Positions 1-7,180 of a DNA stretch of 15,301 nt are shown here, in pieces (position 1 is the stretch's first letter; each line of letters opens with the position of its first letter). Source of the DNA: Thermoplasmata archaeon (GTDB taxonomy: Archaea; Thermoplasmatota; E2; UBA202; DSCA01); contig VBQP01000014.1 of the NCBI GenBank assembly GCA_008297795.1, positions 1-15,301 on the forward strand, written 5' to 3'. A program made the position numbers and the translations under genes. The notes below the pieces were generated by a model. That model did not search any database and was not told the origin of the DNA. It was given only the letters and a program-made list of their open reading frames with translations.

Positions 1-2
1 TC

Positions 3-1037
3 ACAATAACATCTCTTGCAACAGGTGAGGGATACTTTGCTCCGGCTGCAATGATGGCGGCATACCACGGCTCGCCTGTGCTTAACATAGGAGAAGCACA
101 GACAGGATATGAGGCACTTGACAGAATAGCAACATGGGAAGAATATTCCGGTGATTACTACCATGGTTCTCTTTCACTCGGGCATATGCCGAAGATGAGC
201 GAACCTTTCGATTTGATGGGGGCAATCAAAGATTTCATACAGGATCAGAGTCTGCCAGGACCTGGCTTCGACCTTGACAAGAGATGGTATACCGAGGCAC
301 ATAACAGCATATACAACAACATAACAGCAAAATACGGACTTGACTTAGACGGAAAGGAGGTATATCTCTTTGTTTCACCACGTGATACAGACATAAGAGA
401 CCCTGTATGCAGAGCAATGACAGGCAATCTTTCATATGCAGGGCAGATACCTCTGGAGACGGCAGCCCTGTCATCTGATTTGATTTGCAGAGACATACTT
501 TATCCTGCAATCATATACGCAAATCCTGGAAGAGATGTAACAACAACTCAACTCATGAACTTCCCCGATGGGAGAGCGTGGACAATGAACAATGGACAGA
601 GCGCACCTGCATATTCCTCACGTGCGATGAAGGAATCATTCAGTTCGCATGGCAGGTTCTACGAAGGGCACGTCATATTCGAGAACTGGCTTGAGAGAAT
701 GAATGAGGGAGTTAGCATAAACTACTATTCAGGACACGGAACAGGTGGAAGCGGTGTATCCTTCCAGTACAGGAATGTTGCAGAGGAATTCCCCTATGTG
801 GAACTGACGCACGAAAAATTGAAGGATTTCACATGGTGGGATGCATGGCGCGGATACATGTACGACGACAAGCAGACAAAATCACCGAGATGGGGCGGAT
901 TCACATGGTATAATGCGAAAGAGCCGAACCTTACGACATCGTGCACTTCAAGTGGCTTGACCAGTTGCTTGAAAATCTGCACAGCGAGTGGGATATGTTC
1001 ATGTCATGTACAACTGCAGCACATCTTGGTCCGATAA
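3..1037 (+). CDS. C25/gingipain-like secreted cysteine peptidase, N-terminal and central part (5' partial, frameshifted)
   Basis: The frame is open from the first bases of the window, so the gene begins upstream and any signal peptide is not visible. The sequence is rich in Gly, Ser, Tyr and Trp, like an extracellular protein. A YYSGHGTGG motif, with its His codon at 735-737, follows a hydrophobic run and matches the His-Gly block of clan CD cysteine peptidases (families C25 gingipain and C11 clostripain). Around 914-935 the homology-like reading moves to another frame, where the text EPYDIVHFKW continues into the Cys block. After that point the residues in this frame up to 1037 look like an out-of-frame tail. 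I therefore treat this entry and the next as one broken gene. The assignment rests on motifs only. Such peptidases are known in sediment archaea that degrade protein. Confidence is good that it is coding, moderate for the family. Confidence 0.65.
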   Translation, partial: TITSLATGEGYFAPAAMMAAYHGSPVLNIGEAQTGYEALDRIATWEEYSGDYYHGSLSLGHMPKMSEPFDLMGAIKDFIQDQSLPGPGFDLDKRWYTEAHNSIYNNITAKYGLDLDGKEVYLFVSPRDTDIRDPVCRAMTGNLSYAGQIPLETAALSSDLICRDILYPAIIYANPGRDVTTTQLMNFPDGRAWTMNNGQSAPAYSSRAMKESFSSHGRFYEGHVIFENWLERMNEGVSINYYSGHGTGGSGVSFQYRNVAEEFPYVELTHEKLKDFTWWDAWRGYMYDDKQTKSPRWGGFTWYNAKEPNLTTSCTSSGLTSCLKICTASGICSCHVQLQHILVR

Positions 1038-1333
1038 TTTACCTCGAGCATGGAACGGCATTCTATTACGGTAATGCAGGAACCGGATTGAGCCCGCAGG
1101 AGGACTTGCTTGATGACCAGTGGATGCACGATATGCTGGTGAATGGTATGAGCGCTGGAGAAGCATTCTCCAACTATGTATGGCTGCACCAGCGTGACTA
1201 CACTACAGGAGACCCAACTGCAATGTACGGTGGCTCATCTCTGCAGGTTACAAACCAGCAGCTCATGTTCGGCGACCCAACAATGACATGCTACAGCCCT
1301 GAGTGGACAGAACCTACACCGATAACGCCATAA
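914..1333 (+). CDS. C25/gingipain-like peptidase, C-terminal part (continuation after a frameshift)
   Basis: This frame opens after a stop at 911-913 and runs to TAA at 1331-1333. It holds a hydrophobic-SC block (DMFMSCTTA, Cys codon 1007-1009) about 90 residues after the His of the preceding frame. That His-Gly then Ser/Ala-Cys order is the clan CD arrangement. Near the C-terminus there is a GDPTM motif like the GDPT found at the end of many C25 catalytic domains. The GTG at 941 is in frame but encodes an internal Val of EPYDIVHFKW, so it is unlikely to be a start. There is no obvious promoter or ribosome binding site for an independent gene. The end (PTPITP) has no recognisable sorting signal. 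A sequencing error or a real one-base loss would give this picture. Confidence 0.65.
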   Translation, partial: CERAEPYDIVHFKWLDQLLENLHSEWDMFMSCTTAAHLGPIIYLEHGTAFYYGNAGTGLSPQEDLLDDQWMHDMLVNGMSAGEAFSNYVWLHQRDYTTGDPTAMYGGSSLQVTNQQLMFGDPTMTCYSPEWTEPTPITP

Positions 1334-1366
1334 ACTCCTCTCTTTCCCTTTTCTTTTATTTTTAAA
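1334..1366 (+). terminator. Pyrimidine-rich tract after the peptidase gene, possible terminator
   Basis: Directly after the TAA stop lies a C/T-rich then T-rich stretch (runs TTTCCC, TTTTCTTTTATTTTT). Archaeal RNA polymerase can terminate on T-rich tracts without a hairpin, so this is a plausible terminator. No stem-loop precedes it. Confidence 0.35.
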
Positions 1367-1370
1367 ATCT

Positions 1371-1386
1371 GAAAAATTTTAAATAT
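1371..1386 (+). promoter_or_regulatory. Strong BRE/TATA-like element upstream of the acyl-CoA synthetase
   Basis: GAAAAATTTTAAATAT combines a purine-rich BRE-like part with an archaeal TATA box at about 1377-1386. Transcription would start near 1405-1410. That would leave a leader of roughly 110 bases before the ATG at 1521, or reach an in-frame GTG at 1407. A second, weaker TATA-like AATTTTATG at 1488-1496 is correctly spaced for leaderless expression from 1521. Confidence 0.5.
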
Positions 1387-1418
1387 CAATTTTCATTTAC
1401 ATTTTCGTGGCGATTCTC

Positions 1419-1472
1419 AGGAGGGGCGGTTGCCACAGAAGTTTTTACCACCTCCATCTCCCAGCCCCTCCT
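1419..1472 (+). other. GC-rich inverted repeat in the leader of the acyl-CoA synthetase gene
   Basis: AGGAGGGGC at 1419-1427 is perfectly complementary to GCCCCTCCT at 1464-1472 (9 bp, 36-base loop). The element sits in an otherwise AT-rich intergenic region. The 5' arm holds an AGGAGG Shine-Dalgarno-like sequence that would be buried if the stem forms. The direct observation is only the inverted repeat; a regulatory role is inference. Confidence 0.4.
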
Positions 1473-1520
1473 CCTCATTTTACAACAAATTTTATGAAAG
1501 GAAATAGCATTACCAATCTC

Positions 1521-3134
1521 ATGATAGAAAAAACAATTGGACAGATACTTGATGAAACAGCAGAAAAATATCCAGATAATGATGCTCTTGTATATCTTGA
1601 TGGGCCCAGATATACGTACAAGGAATTCAAAGATGTTTGCGATAGACTTGCCAAGGGGCTTATCCGTCTTGGTATAAAAAAGGGCGACCATGTGGCAGTA
1701 TGGGGATATAACGTTCCAGAGTGGGTAATGCTTCAGTTTGCGACTGCAAAAATAGGCGCCGTTCTTGTTACAGTGAACATCTACTACAAATCACATGAAC
1801 TTGAATATCTTCTAAAACAATCTGATTCGACAGCACTTTTCCTTGTCGATGGATTCAGGGATGTAAATTATGTCGATACTGTATATAAGGTAGTGCCTGA
1901 AATAAAGGAGGGGAAAACATCTGAAAAACTCCCCTTCCTTAAACATGCTGTTTTTATTGGAAAGGAAAAGCATGAGGGCATGTTGAACTTTGATGATGTT
2001 TTGAATATGGGGGAAAATGTGGCAGATGAGGAACTTGCAGAAATTCAATCATCTCTTGACCCGCATGACGTTGTGAATATGCAGTACACCTCTGGCACAA
2101 CAGGATTTCCAAAGGGAGTGATGCTTACCCACTACAACATAGTGAACAATGCCTACTGGGTCGGTCATTATCTCGGGCTCACAGAAAAGGACAGGATGTG
2201 CATTCCCGTTCCCTTCTTCCATTGCTTCGGCTGCGTCATGTCCACCCTGAACTGTGCTCTGTACGGAGCAACCATGGTTCCAATAAAAATATTTGATGCA
2301 GGAGAGGTATTGAAAGCAGTAGACCAGGAAAAATGCACTGTGATACAGGGTGTGCCGACGATGTTCATAAGAGAGTTGAACCATCCTGACTTCGATAAAT
2401 ATGACACGACTTCATTGAGGACAGGCATAATGGCAGGTGCCACATGCCCTATGGAAGTCATGAAAAGAGTGATGAACGAGATGCATGTCAGTGAGATAAC
2501 GATATGTTATGGATTGACGGAAGCATCACCTGTTATCACCCAGACAAAAAGAGATGACCCCATAGAGAAGAGGGTGGAGACGGTTGGAAAGGCTCATCCT
2601 CCCGTGGAAGTAAAAATAATAGACCCCGAAACAGGGAAGGAATTGCCCCCGAACGAGCCTGGAGAGCTTATTGCAAGAGGCTACAATATCATGAAAGGCT
2701 ATTACAAAATGCCGGAGGAAACAGAGAAGGCAATAGAGAACGGGTGGCTGCACACAAAAGACCTTGCTGTCATGGATGAAGAGGGATACATAAAGATACT
2801 CGGCAGGGTCGATGACATGATAATAAGGGGCGGAGAAAATGTTTATCCGAGAGAAATAGAGGAATTCCTTTATACCCATCCAAAAGTAAAGGATGTTGCA
2901 GTTGTCGGTGTGCCATCAAAGGAATATGGTGAAAATGTTGCGGCGTTCATACAGTTGAAGGAAGGAGAGGAGTCGAGCGAGGAGGAAATCAAGCAGTTCT
3001 GCAGGGAGAATATTGCCAGATACAAAACGCCGAAGTATATCTTCTTCATTGAGGAATTTCCAATGACAGCAAGCGGTAAAATCCAGAAATACAAATTGAG
3101 GGAGATGGCAAAAGAAATGATAGGTGAGTCATGA
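1521..3134 (+). CDS. Medium/long-chain acyl-CoA synthetase (AMP-forming, ANL superfamily)
   Basis: This enzyme would activate a fatty or other carboxylic acid to acyl-CoA via an acyl-adenylate in the cytoplasm. From the ATG at 1521 it is 537 residues, the usual length. It carries YTSGTTGFPKG (189-199, the phosphate-binding loop), YGLTEASP (330-337), the Asp of HTKDLA (411-416, normally TGDLA), GRVDDMIIRGGENVYP (428-443, the hinge and A8 region) and TASGKIQ with the catalytic Lys at 520. In-frame starts also exist at 1494 (ATG) and 1407 (GTG). I prefer 1521 because MIEKTIGQILDETAEKYP matches the normal family N-terminus and the upstream residues are Pro/His/Cys-rich and unlike it. The stop codon overlaps the next gene's ATG (ATGA). 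The substrate chain length cannot be read from the sequence. Confidence 0.93.
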   Translation: MIEKTIGQILDETAEKYPDNDALVYLDGPRYTYKEFKDVCDRLAKGLIRLGIKKGDHVAVWGYNVPEWVMLQFATAKIGAVLVTVNIYYKSHELEYLLKQSDSTALFLVDGFRDVNYVDTVYKVVPEIKEGKTSEKLPFLKHAVFIGKEKHEGMLNFDDVLNMGENVADEELAEIQSSLDPHDVVNMQYTSGTTGFPKGVMLTHYNIVNNAYWVGHYLGLTEKDRMCIPVPFFHCFGCVMSTLNCALYGATMVPIKIFDAGEVLKAVDQEKCTVIQGVPTMFIRELNHPDFDKYDTTSLRTGIMAGATCPMEVMKRVMNEMHVSEITICYGLTEASPVITQTKRDDPIEKRVETVGKAHPPVEVKIIDPETGKELPPNEPGELIARGYNIMKGYYKMPEETEKAIENGWLHTKDLAVMDEEGYIKILGRVDDMIIRGGENVYPREIEEFLYTHPKVKDVAVVGVPSKEYGENVAAFIQLKEGEESSEEEIKQFCRENIARYKTPKYIFFIEEFPMTASGKIQKYKLREMAKEMIGES

Positions 3135-3838
3135 AAATAGCGCATATATCAGATATCCACTACAGCAAAAGCTGGATGTTTCTGCGCGATATGCTGGAAG
3201 ATTGCATAGCAATGGTCAACCAGGAAAATCCCGACATAGTTATCATAACAGGGGACGTGACGGACTACGGGCTTAGGGCAGAATTTGAAGGTGTCAGAGA
3301 CGAATTAAAAAAGATACAGTCCCCTTATCTCATAGTGCCGGGGAACCACGATTCGAGGCACGAAGGCTACAAAAAATTTGAAGAGTTCTTCGGAAAGAGA
3401 TTTTTTGTAAAGGAAATAGATGGCTATAAATTCATAGGGCTTGACAGCAGCGAACCAGACATAGACGAAGGGCGCATAGGCAGGGCTCAACTTGAGTGGT
3501 TACAGCACCATATCTCACCTCAATCAGTTGTATTTCTTCATCATCACCTTGTTCCAATACCTTACACCGGAAGAGAGAGAAATGTGCTTGTGGATGCGGG
3601 AGAAACCCTGAAGATGCTCGATTTGCACAAAGTTCCGCTTGTTCTCAGCGGGCATAAACATGTGCCCTGGGTATGGAAAGTGAATAACACCGTTGTCTCA
3701 ACAGCGGGCACTGTCTCTTGCGAAAGAACAGGCTCGAATCAATCTTTTGACATAATAGAACTGGAAGAAAAGAGAGTGGTGGTCGAAAAAGTTTCAATAA
3801 AATCCAAAAACAGGCAGAAATACGAAGTTATAATATAA
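3131..3838 (+). CDS. Icc/CpdA-type calcineurin-like metallophosphoesterase
   Basis: This is a 235-residue two-metal phosphoesterase. It has the complete motif set: DIH (Asp8, His10), GDVTD (Asp42), GNHD (Asn72-His73-Asp74), a His run at 137-139, and GHKH (His175, His177). This pattern is typical of the class III cyclic-nucleotide phosphodiesterase-like proteins (Icc/CpdA). The archaeal members have mostly unproven substrates, so neither cAMP nor any other phosphodiester should be assumed. It has no signal peptide or membrane segment and so should be cytosolic. Its ATG overlaps the stop of the acyl-CoA synthetase by four bases (ATGA). The two are almost certainly co-transcribed and translationally coupled, which is an unusual pairing with no obvious shared pathway. 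Confidence 0.9.
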   Translation: MKIAHISDIHYSKSWMFLRDMLEDCIAMVNQENPDIVIITGDVTDYGLRAEFEGVRDELKKIQSPYLIVPGNHDSRHEGYKKFEEFFGKRFFVKEIDGYKFIGLDSSEPDIDEGRIGRAQLEWLQHHISPQSVVFLHHHLVPIPYTGRERNVLVDAGETLKMLDLHKVPLVLSGHKHVPWVWKVNNTVVSTAGTVSCERTGSNQSFDIIELEEKRVVVEKVSIKSKNRQKYEVII

Positions 3839-3897
3839 TCAAAACACGGCAGCATTTTCAGTAATGAATCGCCTTCTGAAGGTGTGAATCCACTGGC

Positions 3898-3910
3898 TAA
3901 AATATTTATA
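3898..3910 (+). promoter_or_regulatory. TATA-like promoter of the membrane protein gene
   Basis: AAAATATTTATA lies about 25 bases before the ATG codons at 3927 and 3933. That spacing supports leaderless expression from one of these rather than from the ATG at 3918. Confidence 0.5.
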
Positions 3911-3926
3911 CAAACTTATGATAAAT

Positions 3927-5363
3927 ATGCCAATGGAAGAGGAGAGTGGCGAAGTGAGAGATGTGTTTGGGCGAAGGCGCAGAGGAGAGGGAGAGGGCAA
4001 TGGAAAAAAGGAGTTTTCTGGCAATACTATCACAATTGCTTCTGCTGTCATTGCCATTATAATTTTTTCAGCCGTTGTTTCCGCATACCCTCACGGCATG
4101 CATATATCGGAGCAACATAATGTTTCATACACAGGGAACGATAATGTTTTCCTATCCGGGGCTCTGACGGTAAGTGGCAATATCAAAGGACTCATAATCT
4201 CTGAGAATATCTCGGAGGGAAAATTTTATGGTGTTGAGCAGGTGATAATCACAGATGGGGCAGAGGAAAAAAGATTCTCCAATGCAGATATCACCATAAC
4301 GGGCGAGGACTGGAAAATGAATACAAATGCCACTATCGATGAAAAATTCGGGTATGCAATTGCTGCATTCAACAGTTCTAATGAAACTGCAATGGGTATA
4401 TTGACAGAAGATATCATACATTTCACATGCAACGGAGATACGGCTCTCCATCTGAACAACGGCTTCATATCAATTGAAAATGAATCATGGGAGGAAGGAG
4501 GGAATTTTTATATTGTGTTGAAAGGAAATTTTAATGCTTCGGTTGATGCAGAAGTTACAGGACTCCAGACGGCGGGGGGGCTTAATGTTTCCTTCGAGAA
4601 AAGCAACAACTTTGACAGTTCTCTTTTAAACAGCCTTGATATGGAGATACCGCCCCTCCCCTTCGACATAGATGGGGCATGCATGATTCTTGGAGGGGTG
4701 ATATCAATCGATGGTTCTCCTGAGAGGATAGATAATTTCTCTTTTTTCAGGGGTGAAGGAAACGCATTCATATCGGAAAATATGCATCTTAACATGAAGG
4801 CAGTGGTTTCCATAGTTGACGGAAGTTTCTATACATGTGAGAAGGCGACAAAAGTATGGTTCATACCTGACAGGATAATTCTTCTTCTTCCCATAGCCAT
4901 AGCAGTCTGGATAATATCTGCAATCATAAGAAAAAAATACAGTGCAAAAATAGAAGATTATGACAAAGGCATGAGCGGCTTTGCATTTGTAATACACATA
5001 CTTGCACTTGCAATATCATTTTATCTGTGGGATCAGGAGATAAAATATGAATTTGGAGAGAGTATGATATCCCTGGCAATATCATTTGCCAGAGATGGCA
5101 GCATGGGATTTCTGCAATTGATGATTGTTCCGTTAGAGATAATCCCGTGGTTTGCGGCATTTACCTTTATTGCCCTGCCTGTGAGAGTGATTCTCTCCTC
5201 CCTATTTTCTCTTATCGGGCTTGAGAGGGTGGGAAAGGGCGTGGGGAAAGCCACAGGCGTCCTGATGCTTTTCTTTGCAGGTGTTGTTTATATCCCATTT
5301 TTCCTGAACGTCACTGTGGTTCCGCTTATAAAGGAAATTCTGTTTGGCATTTTGGGGGGATGA
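3927..5363 (+). CDS. Membrane protein of unknown function with a large extracytoplasmic domain
   Basis: I do not recognise a family. Numbering from the in-frame ATG at 3918 (481 residues): residues 1-35 are charged and presumably cytoplasmic, and about 36-57 form a first membrane segment. About 58-316 is a hydrophilic, beta-rich-looking domain with many N-x-S/T sequons (for example at 68, 97, 137, 152, 188, 206, 223 and 273). At least four further membrane segments follow, near 318-337, 354-371, 397-427 and 446-470. The sequons suggest the domain is outside the cell and N-glycosylated, as in archaeal surface proteins. Start choice is uncertain: ATG codons at 3918, 3927 and 3933 are in frame, and the promoter spacing favours 3927 or 3933. 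The stop is 7 bases before a phosphoesterase gene, so the two are probably co-expressed. Confidence 0.8.
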   Translation: MPMEEESGEVRDVFGRRRRGEGEGNGKKEFSGNTITIASAVIAIIIFSAVVSAYPHGMHISEQHNVSYTGNDNVFLSGALTVSGNIKGLIISENISEGKFYGVEQVIITDGAEEKRFSNADITITGEDWKMNTNATIDEKFGYAIAAFNSSNETAMGILTEDIIHFTCNGDTALHLNNGFISIENESWEEGGNFYIVLKGNFNASVDAEVTGLQTAGGLNVSFEKSNNFDSSLLNSLDMEIPPLPFDIDGACMILGGVISIDGSPERIDNFSFFRGEGNAFISENMHLNMKAVVSIVDGSFYTCEKATKVWFIPDRIILLLPIAIAVWIISAIIRKKYSAKIEDYDKGMSGFAFVIHILALAISFYLWDQEIKYEFGESMISLAISFARDGSMGFLQLMIVPLEIIPWFAAFTFIALPVRVILSSLFSLIGLERVGKGVGKATGVLMLFFAGVVYIPFFLNVTVVPLIKEILFGILGG

Positions 5364-5370
5364 GGAGTAT

Positions 5371-6138
5371 ATGACTGCCCTGCCGCTTTATGAGGAAAGA
5401 GCCATTTATGTTCCTTCAACAAAAACAGTTGTTATTTCAGATGTGCATATAGGTATAGAGTACGAATTTTCCTCTATGGGGGCAAATATCCCGTCCCAGA
5501 CAGAATCCATGCTGAAAAGATGTATCGGCATATGTGATGAAAAGAAAGCGGAGAAGTTGATAATACTCGGAGACGTGAAGCATGCAATAACGCCTTCAGG
5601 TGCGATAAAAGATGAGAGAAGTTACATGGATGCTTTGAGCAGGGAAAGGAAAGATTTAAAATTTTTTCTGGAGAGTCTTTCAGAGGTGGTTGATATTTCC
5701 CTGGTGAAGGGCAATCACGATGGCGGATTGAGGACGGGAAAGAATTTTTATGTTCATCCCTCTCACGGCACCATAATCGAAGAAATCGGATTTGTCCATG
5801 GGCATGCCTGGCCCTCTGAAGAGTTGATGAAAGGAAAAATCCTGGTGATGGGGCATGTGCATCCTGTGGTGAGGATTAAAGACTCATTTGGGTATGTCAC
5901 GTCAAAACCATGCTGGGTCAGGGCAACAATGAAAAAAGAGCCATTTCTCAAAAAATACAGCAGTGCAAATGAGAATATGGAAGTTATAATCATGCCCTCA
6001 TTCAATCCCCTGTGCGGCGGGATGGCAGTAAACACCGAGGGAATTATGGGTCCCATGAAAAATATTGTTGACATAGAAAATGCAAATGCATATCTTCTCA
6101 ACGGGACAAACCTCGGAAGGATTGGAAGCCTGCATTGA
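5371..6138 (+). CDS. COG1407-type metallophosphoesterase (ICC-like)
   Basis: This is a cytosolic two-metal phosphoesterase of 255 residues. Motifs, numbered from the ATG at 5371, are SDVHIG (Asp24, His26), GDVKH (Asp68), GNHDG (Asn115-His116-Asp117), HGH (143-145) and GHVHP (His162, His164). A later FNPLCGG block is characteristic of the archaeal/bacterial COG1407 group, whose bacterial relatives are found beside ATP-dependent DNA ligase and helicase genes. No such gene is here. An in-frame ATG at 5344 lies inside the preceding gene. I prefer 5371 because GAGGAG sits just upstream and MTALPLYEERAIYVPS matches the usual start of the family. It follows the membrane protein gene by 7 bases. The substrate is unknown. 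Confidence 0.9.
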   Translation: MTALPLYEERAIYVPSTKTVVISDVHIGIEYEFSSMGANIPSQTESMLKRCIGICDEKKAEKLIILGDVKHAITPSGAIKDERSYMDALSRERKDLKFFLESLSEVVDISLVKGNHDGGLRTGKNFYVHPSHGTIIEEIGFVHGHAWPSEELMKGKILVMGHVHPVVRIKDSFGYVTSKPCWVRATMKKEPFLKKYSSANENMEVIIMPSFNPLCGGMAVNTEGIMGPMKNIVDIENANAYLLNGTNLGRIGSLH

Positions 6139-6143
6139 CAGAA

Positions 6144-6154
6144 AACTTTTAACC
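6144..6154 (+). promoter_or_regulatory. TATA-like promoter of serA
   Basis: The AACTTTTAAC element is centred about 30 bases upstream of the ATG at 6181, consistent with a leaderless or very short leader transcript. It lies just after the stop of the phosphoesterase, so serA has its own promoter. Confidence 0.45.
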
Positions 6155-6180
6155 TTATTTGCATTTACTGGGCGATTAAA

Positions 6181-7122
6181 ATGAAAATACTGGTAACAGA
6201 TGTAATAGCCGACGAGGCAATGGAATTGCTGAAGAAGGAGCATGAGGTTATTTTCAAAGACATAACAGGAGAAGAACTTGCGAGAGAGATAGCCCCGTAT
6301 CACGCCCTTATGGTGAGAAGCGGAACAAAGGTAACAGCAGATGTGATAAAAAATGCAGATAATCTTGTTGTCATAGGCAGGGCAGGAATAGGCGTGGATA
6401 ACATAGATGTGGAAGCAGCAACCAGCAGGAACATAAAGGTCGTGAATTCCCCGACAGGAGCGACAATATCTGTTGCAGAACTTACAATTGCCCATATGCT
6501 TTCCCTCGCCCGCCACCTCCCCAAAGCAGACAGGACAACAAGGGCAGGGGAATGGGCGAAAAAGAAACTGAAGGGCATTGAACTCAACGGAAAGACGCTG
6601 GGTCTCATAGGATGCGGGAATATAGGCAGAGTTGTTGCAAAATATGCAAGGGCTCTGAATATGAAGACAATAGGCTATGACCCGTACATACCCAAAGATA
6701 GGCTGGAAAGTGAGAGCATAGAAAAAATCGATAGCGTTGCCGAGGTGATGGAGAGGGCGGACTTTATTTCCATACATGTTCCCCATACTCCCGAAACACA
6801 CCATCTCATAAATGAGGAGATGCTCTCAAAGATGAAGGAAACTGCATATCTCGTTAACTGTGCAAGGGGCGGTGTCGTGGATGAGAAAGCGCTTTACAGA
6901 GTGCTTAAGGAAAATAAAATCGCAGGAGCAGCCCTTGACGTTTATGAAGAAGAGCCAGCCAGGGAAAATCCTCTCTTTGAACTTGATAACATTGTTTTCA
7001 CCCCGCATCTCGGTGCTTCTACAAAGGAGGGACAGATACGGGCAGGAACAATATGTGCCGAGCAGATATTGAAAGTACTGAGGGGGGAAGAGCCGGACTT
7101 CTGGGTTAACCGACCGAGATAA
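6181..7122 (+). CDS. serA: D-3-phosphoglycerate dehydrogenase (short, ACT-less form)
   Basis: This enzyme oxidises 3-phosphoglycerate to 3-phosphohydroxypyruvate with NAD+, the first step of serine synthesis. The 313-residue protein has the D-2-hydroxyacid dehydrogenase layout. A split substrate domain carries GRAGIGVDNID (67-76). A Rossmann domain has GCGNIG (144-149) with the Asp of YDPY at 167, which favours NAD over NADP. The catalytic triad is Arg229 (NCARGG), Glu258 (DVYEEEP) and His276 (TPHLGAS). It stops shortly after the NAD domain and lacks the ASB and ACT domains of about 525-residue SerA enzymes. Feedback control by serine binding is therefore not expected. A related hydroxyacid dehydrogenase (glyoxylate/hydroxypyruvate type) cannot be fully excluded, but the similarity to SerA around the active site is strong. 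Neighbours do not belong to serine metabolism. Confidence 0.88.
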   Translation: MKILVTDVIADEAMELLKKEHEVIFKDITGEELAREIAPYHALMVRSGTKVTADVIKNADNLVVIGRAGIGVDNIDVEAATSRNIKVVNSPTGATISVAELTIAHMLSLARHLPKADRTTRAGEWAKKKLKGIELNGKTLGLIGCGNIGRVVAKYARALNMKTIGYDPYIPKDRLESESIEKIDSVAEVMERADFISIHVPHTPETHHLINEEMLSKMKETAYLVNCARGGVVDEKALYRVLKENKIAGAALDVYEEEPARENPLFELDNIVFTPHLGASTKEGQIRAGTICAEQILKVLRGEEPDFWVNRPR

Positions 7123-7149
7123 AAATTCAGCAAACAACTTACCTCAACA

Positions 7150-7161
7150 AAATCTTTAAAC
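7150..7161 (+). promoter_or_regulatory. TATA-like promoter of arcS
   Basis: AAATCTTTAAAC is centred about 25 bases upstream of the GTG at 7181. This spacing predicts a leaderless mRNA beginning at or next to the GTG start codon and supports that start. Confidence 0.5.
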
Positions 7162-7180
7162 ATTTCATACATCATTTACT

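Noticed and set aside
1407..1520. Upstream GTG start (1407) extending the acyl-CoA synthetase by 38 residues
   Set aside because: The extension is Pro/His/Cys-rich and unlike the family N-terminus, which fits a start at 1521. It is kept only as an alternative because promoter spacing would allow it.
3855..3900. Palindrome CCTTCTGAAGG and a GAATC direct repeat before the membrane protein gene
   Set aside because: The stem is only five pairs, it is not followed by a T-run, and the repeat is too short to exceed chance.
5998..6804. 268-codon minus-strand open frame across the phosphoesterase end and serA
   Set aside because: It is antisense to two confident genes. Its composition is very rich in Cys, His, Tyr and Phe, as expected of a shadow frame, and it has no promoter or ribosome binding site.
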